Below are positions 1-5,065 of a stretch of 9,976 nt of DNA, in pieces. The stretch is from Anaerolineales bacterium. GTDB taxonomy: Bacteria; Chloroflexota; Anaerolineae; Anaerolineales; UBA4823. Both the position numbers and the translations under genes were made by a program. Under the pieces are notes generated by a model. That model did no database searches and was not told where the DNA came from. It worked only from the letters and a program-made list of their open reading frames with translations. Each line of letters begins with the position of its first letter. The first letter of the stretch is position 1. Location of the stretch: contig JADYYC010000022.1 in NCBI GenBank assembly GCA_020853835.1, positions 1-9,976 of the forward strand, read 5' to 3'.

Positions 1-429
1 GCCTCGCAGTTGGACGATGTACTCTCCCAGGTCGGTCTCCACCACCCGCAGCCCGGCCTGCTCCAGGCGCTGGTTCAGGCGGACTTCTTCGCCCACCATC
101 GTCTTCGACTTGACCACCAGCCGCGCGTTAGAGCGCTGGGCGATCTCAAGCACGATCTCGACCGCCTGTGCGCCATCCTGGGCAAAGTGGACGGTTGTGC
201 CGTTGGCTGCGACGCGGGCGGTGAACTGGTCGAGATGGTGATCCAGGTTTTCGATGACTCCCTCGCGCATGGCGTGGGCGCGCTGGCGCAGCGCCTGGCG
301 GCTTTCGGGGAGCGATTCGAAGGCCGCCGTAAAGGCAAGCTGGCGGCGCTCCGCATTGCCATCTAGCGCCTCTTGGAGCTGTGGGTCAGCCAGGGCTTTG
401 TGGATGTTCTGGCGAAATTTATTGGCCAC
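1..429 (-). CDS. lutB: LutB-type lactate utilisation iron-sulfur protein, N-terminal part (runs off left edge)
   Basis: Partial gene: 143 codons are visible, reading leftward with no stop, and the rest lies outside the window. LutB is the iron-sulfur subunit of the LutABC complex that oxidises L-lactate to pyruvate in the cytoplasm. The visible part matches the family's N-terminus: it opens with VANKFRQNIHKAL, then a LUD-type region with the diagnostic run KSKTMVGEEVRLNQRLEQAG (about residues 109-128) and VVETDLGEYIVQL close to the edge. The family is usually about 470 residues, so the ferredoxin-like cysteine clusters of the C-terminal half are not visible. The start is a GTG at 429-427, inside the end of lutA; no ATG comes before about residue 54, which would cut off conserved sequence. 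Only a weak AGG lies upstream, so translation probably depends on coupling to lutA. A lutC gene may follow off-window. Confidence 0.9.
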   Translation of the reverse strand, partial: MANKFRQNIHKALADPQLQEALDGNAERRQLAFTAAFESLPESRQALRQRAHAMREGVIENLDHHLDQFTARVAANGTTVHFAQDGAQAVEIVLEIAQRSNARLVVKSKTMVGEEVRLNQRLEQAGLRVVETDLGEYIVQLRG

Positions 430-1174
430 GGTCGTCGCCTGTGGGGAGGGCGTTGGCGAGCAGGTCGGCGATGTGCGCCACCCGCACAGGGCGCCTGAGG
501 CGCATCAGGCCGCCCTGGATATTGGTGATGCAGCCCGCGTCGCAGGCCACCACCAGCGGAGCGCCGGTTTGGGCGATGTTATCGATCTTGCGGGCGAGCA
601 TGGCTGTGGAAATCTCGGGGTGCTCGACGGAGAAAACGCCCCCGAAGCCGCAGCAGTCCGTGGCGTAGGGCAGTTCGACGTACTCGGCCCCGTCCACCGA
701 TTCGAGCAGCCGGCGCGGCTGGCGGTCCACGCCAAGCTCGCGCAGCAGGTGGCAGGAGGCGTGGTAAGTGAGCCGGCCGGGGTAGCGCGCCCCCAGGTCG
801 GTCACGTCCAGATAATCCACCAAGTACTCGGTGAACTCGAAGGTGCGTTCAGCCAGGCGGTGGGCGCGCTCCAGCCAGAGCGGCTCTTGGGCAAACAGCT
901 CCAGATACCCGATGCGGATCATCGTGGCGCAGGAACCCGAAGGGACTACCACCGGCCCGCTGGTCCTTTCGAAAACCTCGATCGTGTGCTGAGCAATGGG
1001 CGCAGCCTCGCCGCGCATACCGGCGTTGAATGCCGGTTGACCGCAGCAGGTCTGCCCCGGGGGGACCTCGACCCGCGCCCCGGCGCGTTGCAGCACGCGC
1101 ACGACCGATTCAGCGGTGGAGGGATACAGGCTGTCGAGCAGGCAGGTGATGAAAAGCTGTGCTGTTTCGGGCAT
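419..1174 (-). CDS. lutA: LutA-type lactate utilisation protein, CCG-domain (Fe-S) oxidoreductase
   Basis: A 251-residue cytoplasmic protein of the LutA/YkgE family, the CCG-domain subunit of the LutABC L-lactate oxidation system. It has two cysteine-rich CCG repeats like those of heterodisulfide reductase HdrB. The first has C11, C43-C44-G (TCCGQPAFNAG) and C82 in PSGSCATM. The second has C141 (YHASCH), C174-C175-G (DCCGFGG), then C211 and C215 in CDAGC. Length is close to the usual 240 or so. The ATG at 1174 is followed by ETAQLFITCLLDSLYP, which aligns with the normal family start; the Shine-Dalgarno sequence is poor. A sigma-70-like promoter sits about 60 bases upstream (1234-1262). Its stop codon TAA (419-421) overlaps the lutB GTG start. 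Alternative: another CCG-domain family such as GlpC- or HdrB-like proteins, less likely given the lutB partner. Confidence 0.92.
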   Translation of the reverse strand: MPETAQLFITCLLDSLYPSTAESVVRVLQRAGARVEVPPGQTCCGQPAFNAGMRGEAAPIAQHTIEVFERTSGPVVVPSGSCATMIRIGYLELFAQEPLWLERAHRLAERTFEFTEYLVDYLDVTDLGARYPGRLTYHASCHLLRELGVDRQPRRLLESVDGAEYVELPYATDCCGFGGVFSVEHPEISTAMLARKIDNIAQTGAPLVVACDAGCITNIQGGLMRLRRPVRVAHIADLLANALPTGDDRGQ

Positions 1175-1233
1175 AGGATCGGGCGCCAGGGAAATTCTGT
1201 CCTCTGGGGATGGTAGTTCTCGATTTTCTTGTA

Positions 1234-1262
1234 ATTGTATCTCGCGGTAGAAATTACGACAA
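1234..1262 (-). promoter_or_regulatory. Predicted sigma-70-type promoter of lutAB
   Basis: Reading the minus strand, TTGTCG (1262-1257; 4 of 6 to TTGACA) is followed after exactly 17 bases by TACAAT (1239-1234; 5 of 6 to TATAAT). The predicted start is near 1227, giving a leader of roughly 50 bases before the lutA ATG at 1174. No other match of this quality was seen on that strand in the gap. It is a motif match only, with no experimental support. Confidence 0.5.
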
Positions 1263-1377
1263 CCCGGAGGTTTAGGCGGAAGCAGGGCGTCATCCGGCGT
1301 ATAAAGATTAATGATTCAGCCCGCAATTAGCCCTGGCGCGTGTGGTATCATTCAAAATTGTGTTTGTAGGCATTTCT

Positions 1378-1407
1378 TTGCCCGGTGATCTCGATGCCGG
1401 GTTTAAT
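1378..1407 (+). promoter_or_regulatory. Candidate promoter for glgP
   Basis: TTGCCC (1378-1383, 4 of 6 to the -35 consensus) and TTTAAT (1402-1407, 5 of 6 to the -10 consensus) are separated by 18 bases, and a CCCGG/CCGGG inverted repeat falls around the spacer. The predicted start near 1413 would leave a leader of about 80 bases. The upstream extended -10 TGGTATCAT at 1343-1351 is a rival. Which one works, if either, cannot be decided from sequence. Confidence 0.3.
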
Positions 1408-1411
1408 ATCT

Positions 1412-1475
1412 ATGAGCTGAGCAAAGAGCCGGTCCGCCTAACTGGACCCAGCCACGCAGAAAACCAGCAGCTCAT
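1412..1475 (+). promoter_or_regulatory. Possible structured 5' leader of glgP
   Basis: ATGAGCTG at 1412-1419 is perfectly complementary to CAGCTCAT at 1468-1475, an 8-base stem. Inside it, GGTCC (1431-1435) pairs with GGACC (1444-1448), with an extra G-U pair inside. The closing strand ends three bases before the glgP ribosome binding site (GAGGT, 1478-1482). This may be a control element or chance pairing; it matches no riboswitch class I recognise. Confidence 0.25.
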
Positions 1476-1491
1476 TTGAGGTAAGTCTATT

Positions 1492-3669
1492 ATGAATTTC
1501 CGTGCCCAAATCCCCAATTCGTTCAGCCTGCCGCGCCGCATCCATGGCCTGGCGAACCTGGCGTACAACTTGTGGTGGACCTGGAACGTCGACGCCCAGC
1601 GCCTGTTTTCCCGCATCGACCCCGAATTGTGGGAGCAAACCTATCACAACCCGATCAAGTTTTTGCGGCAGGTGCCGCGCCCCCGCCTCAACGCGGCGAC
1701 GAACAACCGTTACTACCTTGAGTTCTACGACCGCATGCTGCGCCTGTTCGATCAATATATGCAGCCCGAACAGACCTGGTTCTCCAGCGCTCATCCTGAA
1801 TTGGGCGATAAACTGATCGCTTATTTCTCGATGGAGTTCGGCCTGCATGAGACTTTGCCGATCTACGCCGGCGGGCTGGGCGTCCTTTCGGGCGACCATG
1901 CCAAGGAAGCCAGCGATTTGGGATTGCCTTTTGTCGCCGCCGGTTTTTTCTACACCGAAGGCTATTTCACCCAGTACATCAGCGATGACGGCTGGCAGGA
2001 AGCGGAGTACAACGTCCAAAAATTCGAAGACCTGCCGGTGACGCCGGTGGTTGACAGCGACGGCATGCCGATGATGATCTCGGTTGAGCTGCCGGGCCGC
2101 GAGGTCAAACTGCGTCTGTGGGAGGTGCGCGTTGGCAGGGTGCCGCTCTACTTGCTCGACGCCAACCTGGAACAGAACTCGCCGCAAGACCGGGCGCTGA
2201 CCGCCCGGCTCTACAGCAGCGACCTGGATTTGCGCGTGTCGCAGGAGATCCTGCTCGGGATCGGCGGGGTGCGCGCGCTGCGCAAAATGGGTTATGAGCC
2301 CGTCGTCTGGCATATGAACGAGGGACATTCGGCTTTTATGGTCCTCGAGCGCATCCGAGAGTTGATGGCGGATGGGATGACCTTTGAGGTTGCCGCCCAG
2401 ACCGTGCGCGAGGGGAACGTGTTCACCACGCACACGCCGGTTCCGGCCGGAAATGACGAATTCCCACTCTGGCTGGTGGAGAAGTACTTCTCTCATATCT
2501 GGCCCCAGCTTGGGCTGGACCGCGACAAGTTTATCGACCTGGCGCGTCATACCGTTAGCTGGGGAGAGATGTTCAGCATGCCCGCCCTGGCGTTGTCTTT
2601 TTCAGCCGCCAGAAATGCTGTCTCTGAGCTGCATGGCCAGGAGGCGCGCAAAATGTGGGCTTACCTGTGGCCCGGGCGCACCGAGGAAGAGGTGCCGATC
2701 ACCCACATCACCAACGGCGTGCACGTTGGCACCTGGCTGGCGCGCCGGCTGCGCCACCTGTTTGACCGCTACCTGGGAGCGGAATGGATGGAACATGCCG
2801 ATGACCCGGATGTATGGGAACTGGTGAACAACATCCCCGACGACCAGATCTGGGAGGTACGCCTGCATTTAAAGCGCAAACTGACGGTCTATATGCGCGA
2901 GCGCGCCCGCCAGCGCTGGAAAAGCGGGAGCTGGCACCCGATACAGGCTGTGGCTGCGGGGGTGCTGCTCAACCCCTATACGCTCACGATCGGTTTTGCG
3001 CGCCGGTTTGCGCCCTATAAGCGCGCCAACCTGCTCTTGACCGATATCGACCGGCTGCTCAAGATCCTCAACAACCCCGAGCGCCCCGTGCAGGTGATCT
3101 TTGCCGGAAAATCGCACCCCGACCATGAAGGCGGGAAGATGTTGATCCAGGAGGCTTACCGGGCGGTCAAGAAACCCGAAAGCGGGGGACGGCTGGCTTT
3201 CCTGGAGGATTATGACATGAACCTGGCGCGCTATCTGGTTCAGGGCGTGGACGTGTGGCTCAACACGCCCCGCCGCCCAAACGAAGCCTCGGGCACTTCG
3301 GGCCAAAAAGCCGGCATGAACGGCGTGCTCAATTTCTCCGTCCTGGATGGCTGGTGGCGCGAGGGCTACAATGGCAAAAACGGCTGGGCGATTGGGGAAG
3401 ACCTGGACTACGCCGATCCGGAGGTTCAGGACATGGCGGATGCCAAGAGCCTGTACGACCAGCTTGAGAACGAGATCGTGCCTTTGTTCTACCAGACGCG
3501 CTCCTCGGACGGCTTGCCCGGTGAATGGATCATGCGCATGAAAGAATCCATCCGGACGATCGGGCCACAGTTCAGCATGCGCCGGATGGTGAAGGAATAT
3601 CTCGAGAGGTTATATCTGCCTGAGATGAAAGGCGAACGCCCGGAAGAATCGGAATCGGCGCGTCATTGA
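1492..3669 (+). CDS. glgP: Alpha-glucan (glycogen/maltodextrin) phosphorylase, GT35, DUF3417-containing type
   Basis: A 725-residue cytoplasmic phosphorylase that releases glucose-1-phosphate from the non-reducing ends of alpha-1,4-glucans. It belongs to the short bacterial/archaeal GT35 branch with an N-terminal DUF3417 domain (about residues 10-110, with LAYNLWWTWN). The catalytic part shows SMEFGLHETLPIYAGGLGVL (from residue 113), FTTHTPVPAGNDEFP, NGVHVGTW (about 408), GFARRFAPYKRA (about 501) and FAGKSHPDHEGG (about 537). The pyridoxal phosphate loop is EASGTSGQKAGMNGVLN, with K606 the expected Schiff-base lysine. The ATG follows GAGGT (1478-1482) with 9 bases between and gives the normal family N-terminus. 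No adjacent glycogen genes are visible; the next gene, a UPF0316 membrane protein, is 62 bases on. glgP and malP-like roles cannot be told apart from sequence. Confidence 0.95.
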   Translation: MNFRAQIPNSFSLPRRIHGLANLAYNLWWTWNVDAQRLFSRIDPELWEQTYHNPIKFLRQVPRPRLNAATNNRYYLEFYDRMLRLFDQYMQPEQTWFSSAHPELGDKLIAYFSMEFGLHETLPIYAGGLGVLSGDHAKEASDLGLPFVAAGFFYTEGYFTQYISDDGWQEAEYNVQKFEDLPVTPVVDSDGMPMMISVELPGREVKLRLWEVRVGRVPLYLLDANLEQNSPQDRALTARLYSSDLDLRVSQEILLGIGGVRALRKMGYEPVVWHMNEGHSAFMVLERIRELMADGMTFEVAAQTVREGNVFTTHTPVPAGNDEFPLWLVEKYFSHIWPQLGLDRDKFIDLARHTVSWGEMFSMPALALSFSAARNAVSELHGQEARKMWAYLWPGRTEEEVPITHITNGVHVGTWLARRLRHLFDRYLGAEWMEHADDPDVWELVNNIPDDQIWEVRLHLKRKLTVYMRERARQRWKSGSWHPIQAVAAGVLLNPYTLTIGFARRFAPYKRANLLLTDIDRLLKILNNPERPVQVIFAGKSHPDHEGGKMLIQEAYRAVKKPESGGRLAFLEDYDMNLARYLVQGVDVWLNTPRRPNEASGTSGQKAGMNGVLNFSVLDGWWREGYNGKNGWAIGEDLDYADPEVQDMADAKSLYDQLENEIVPLFYQTRSSDGLPGEWIMRMKESIRTIGPQFSMRRMVKEYLERLYLPEMKGERPEESESARH

Positions 3670-3731
3670 GACATCCGCCCGGTTTGGCAATCAGGGGGCG
3701 CGGCGTCGGATCATAGTGTAAGGAAAAGGTT

Positions 3732-4259
3732 ATGGAAACAATCCTGTCGTTATCGGCCTGGCTTTCCGCCGGCTTGATTTTCTTTTTGCGCGTCAGCGAC
3801 ATGACGCTCGATACCCTGCGCGTGCTGGTCATGATGCGCGGCAAGAAAAGCATCGCCTGGATGTTGGGGCTTTTTCAGTCGCTCATCTTTGTGCTGGCGA
3901 TCAGCTCTGTGTTGAGCAACCTGGACAACCCGTTGAACATCCTCGGCTATGCGAGCGGTTTTGCGACCGGGGTGGTGGTGGGCATGCTCATCGAAGAGCG
4001 GCTGGCGTTAGGACACGTCCAGATCAGCATCGTGAGCTCCCGGCGCGGCACGGCGATCGCCGAGCGCCTGCGTGAAGAAGGTTTTGCGATCACCGAAATC
4101 CCGGCGCGCGGCAAAGACGGCGTGGTCTCGCTGCTCAACTGCAGCGTGCTGCGCCGGAATGTCAAACGGGTGCAGGAAATTGTCAATGAGGTAGACGATT
4201 CCGCCTTCATCACCGCCGAAGACGTGCGCCCGGTGCGCCATGGTTTCTGGAGGGCTTGA
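3732..4259 (+). CDS. UPF0316/DUF2179 small membrane protein, function unknown
   Basis: A 175-residue protein resembling the UPF0316 family (DUF5698 membrane part followed by a DUF2179 domain). Three hydrophobic segments are visible at about residues 5-25, 38-60 and 68-86, with the conserved stretch FLRVSDMTLDTLRVLVMMRG between the first two. After GMLIEERLALGHVQISIVSS the rest (about 90-175) is soluble and probably cytoplasmic, a ferredoxin-like DUF2179 fold ending near FITAEDVRPV. Length is normal for the family. A good ribosome binding site, AAGGAAAAGG (3720-3729), lies just before the ATG. The family has no established biochemical role, and I do not assign one. It may be co-transcribed with glgP, since the 62-base gap shows no terminator, but a functional link is unproven. 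Confidence 0.85.
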   Translation: METILSLSAWLSAGLIFFLRVSDMTLDTLRVLVMMRGKKSIAWMLGLFQSLIFVLAISSVLSNLDNPLNILGYASGFATGVVVGMLIEERLALGHVQISIVSSRRGTAIAERLREEGFAITEIPARGKDGVVSLLNCSVLRRNVKRVQEIVNEVDDSAFITAEDVRPVRHGFWRA

Positions 4260-4278
4260 GCCCAGGCGGTAAAAGATG

Positions 4279-4295
4279 GCGGGCAAGCTGCCCGC
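4279..4295. terminator. GC-rich hairpin after the UPF0316 gene, possible terminator without a T run
   Basis: GCGGGCA-AGC-TGCCCGC is a perfect 7-base stem with a 3-base loop, 20 bases beyond the UPF0316 stop codon. On the plus strand it is followed by GCAGTAGTTC rather than a T run, so it is not a classical intrinsic terminator. It may still act as an RNA 3' end stabiliser or terminator between the glgP unit and the rrf2-cyd unit. Read on the minus strand a short TCTTTT follows, but no gene is transcribed toward it from the right. Confidence 0.35.
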
Positions 4296-4344
4296 GCAGT
4301 AGTTCAAAAAACCTCTCCGGGGGAAATCTGCCGCGCCGAAAGGA

Positions 4345-4362
4345 ATGTGATAATCATCACAT
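4345..4362. promoter_or_regulatory. CRP/FNR-family operator-like palindrome
   Basis: ATGTGAT-AATC-ATCACAT is a perfect inverted repeat with 7-base arms. It contains TGTGA-N6-TCACA, which is the E. coli CRP consensus core and is close to sites of FNR/DNR relatives. Its centre (about 4353.5) is about 65 bases before the predicted start of the rrf2 transcript, near the usual class I activator position. Binding by a CRP/FNR-type protein is inferred; no such regulator gene is in the window. Confidence 0.55.
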
Positions 4363-4383
4363 ACGGAGGGTGACGAAGGCGCG

Positions 4384-4412
4384 TTGACGGGCCTCCAGAA
4401 TACCTATACCAT
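4384..4412 (+). promoter_or_regulatory. Predicted promoter of rrf2 (and possibly cydABDC)
   Basis: TTGACG (4384-4389, 5 of 6 to the -35 consensus) is followed after 17 bases by TACCAT (4407-4412, 4 of 6 to the -10 consensus). The expected start is around 4419, leaving a leader of about 37 bases before the ATG at 4456. The CRP/FNR-like palindrome lies upstream and a dyad overlaps the -10. TATACC at 4405-4410 is an alternative -10, but its spacing is only 15. Confidence 0.45.
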
Positions 4413-4430
4413 AGGAGTCATCGTTGATGA
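4403..4430. promoter_or_regulatory. Two tandem 5-3-5 dyads, candidate Rrf2 operator
   Basis: CCTAT-ACC-ATAGG (4403-4415) overlaps the predicted -10. TCATC-GTT-GATGA (4418-4430) covers the predicted transcription start. Both are perfect inverted repeats with the same geometry, centred 15 bases apart, but their sequences differ. Position suggests repression, perhaps by the adjacent Rrf2 protein; this is inference. The second could also form an RNA hairpin at the 5' end of the message. Confidence 0.3.
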
Positions 4431-4437
4431 TTCTGGT

Positions 4438-4444
4438 AAAGGTG
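4438..4444 (+). promoter_or_regulatory. Ribosome binding site that sets the rrf2 start
   Basis: AAAGGTG lies 11 bases before the ATG at 4456. It supports that ATG over an in-frame TTG at 4384, which would add 24 residues unlike the family and whose best upstream GGAGG (4365-4369) is 14 bases away. That TTG also coincides with the predicted -35 box. Confidence 0.6.
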
Positions 4445-4455
4445 ACTGGCGGCCG

Positions 4456-4935
4456 ATGTTCAAAATCAACCGGCGAACAGATTACGCAGTGCGTGTGATG
4501 CTCTGCCTCGCCAGGCGGGAGCCAGGGGCGCGCCTGCCAACCCAGCACATCGGGAAAGAAATGCAAATCCCACGCTCGCTTCTGGCGCGCATCATAGCGG
4601 ACCTTGCCCGGGCGGGGTTGGTGAGCACCTTTGCGGGGCCAAATGGAGGCTTGGAGCTGGGCCTACCGGCAGCCGCGATCCACTTGCGCCAGATTTGGGA
4701 AGCGATCGAAGGGCCGATACTGATCTCGGATTGTTTGGAGGGAAATAACGCCTGCCCGTTTGAGACAGCCTGTCCGGTCAACCGGCGCTGGATGCGGCTT
4801 CAAAGCCTGATCGTACATGAACTGGAATCGATCACCCTCGAAGAGTTGGCTGAAGAGGCAAAGCGGCTGCCCGGGGAGATGCCCCTGGAGGCTATCAAAG
4901 GGCCAGTTTTTGCCTCGCTTGGCGGGGGCCGTTAA
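4456..4935 (+). CDS. Rrf2-family transcriptional regulator with a three-cysteine cluster
   Basis: A 159-residue winged-helix regulator of the Rrf2 family (IscR, NsrR, CymR relatives). It opens with MFKINRRTDYAVRVMLCLA, the standard family N-terminus. The recognition helix region is THHIG-like (TQHIGKEMQIPRSLLARII) and the wing is STFAGPNGGLELG. C93, C100 and C106 (CLEGNNAC then CPFETAC) sit where IscR and NsrR bind an iron-sulfur cluster, so sensing of redox state, nitric oxide or iron-sulfur supply is likely. The C-terminal tail (about 120-159) is acidic and then unremarkable. The gene lies 130 bases upstream of cydA on the same strand, which suggests it controls the bd oxidase operon, itself, or both. 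The exact subfamily cannot be called, so no gene symbol is given. Confidence 0.9.
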   Translation: MFKINRRTDYAVRVMLCLARREPGARLPTQHIGKEMQIPRSLLARIIADLARAGLVSTFAGPNGGLELGLPAAAIHLRQIWEAIEGPILISDCLEGNNACPFETACPVNRRWMRLQSLIVHELESITLEELAEEAKRLPGEMPLEAIKGPVFASLGGGR

Positions 4936-4962
4936 CGGGCTGGCTTTGACGGCGGGGGGTCG

Positions 4963-4977
4963 GAGACTGAGGGTCTC
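4963..4977 (+). terminator. Weak hairpin with pyrimidine tail after rrf2
   Basis: GAGAC-TGAGG-GTCTC followed by TTTCTC (4978-4983) lies 27 bases after the rrf2 stop. The 5-base stem is short and the tail is broken by C, so it would at best attenuate read-through into cydA. No convincing separate cydA promoter was found in 4936-5065. Confidence 0.25.
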
Positions 4978-5065
4978 TTTCTCGAGGACGGGTGGGCGCC
5001 GGGCACGGCGCAGGAGAGCAGATTCACAATCATAAAAGCCATTCTTGGCATGAGGAGATAAGCAT

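Larger units (their letters stand above)
1175..1491. other. Divergent intergenic region between lutA and glgP
   Basis: This 317-base gap separates two genes transcribed away from each other. It contains the lutAB promoter on the minus strand and, on the plus strand, two weak promoter candidates for glgP: an extended -10 TGGTATCAT (1343-1351) with no clear -35, and TTGCCC (1378-1383) with an 18-base spacer to TTTAAT (1402-1407). A CCCGG/CCGGG dyad (1381-1385 and 1397-1401) lies around the spacer of the second candidate. Further down are a GGTCC/GGACC hairpin (1431-1448) nested inside an 8-base stem ATGAGCTG/CAGCTCAT (1412-1419 with 1468-1475), and a short open frame from GTG 1360 to TGA 1477-1479. 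No tRNA, recognised riboswitch or mobile sequence was seen. Confidence 0.6.

Noticed and set aside
254..1216. A 320-codon open frame on the plus strand across lutA
   Set aside because: It is antisense to lutA, whose CCG motifs are clear, and its translation has the low-complexity look of a GC-rich shadow frame with no recognisable motif.
1438..2550. A 370-codon open frame on the minus strand across the start of glgP
   Set aside because: It mirrors the highly conserved phosphorylase coding strand; the translation is rich in H, Q, R and V and shows no domain.
3676..3700. CGCCC/GGGCG pairing after glgP as a terminator
   Set aside because: The stem is only five bases with a 15-base loop and no T run follows.
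4384..4455. N-terminal extension of the Rrf2 protein from TTG 4384
   Set aside because: The added 24 residues do not resemble the family, the TTG coincides with a predicted -35 box, and the ATG at 4456 has its own ribosome binding site and the normal family N-terminus.
4946..4974. TTGACG after rrf2 as the -35 of a cydA promoter
   Set aside because: At 16-18 bases downstream the sequence is GC-rich (GAGGGT) with no acceptable -10.
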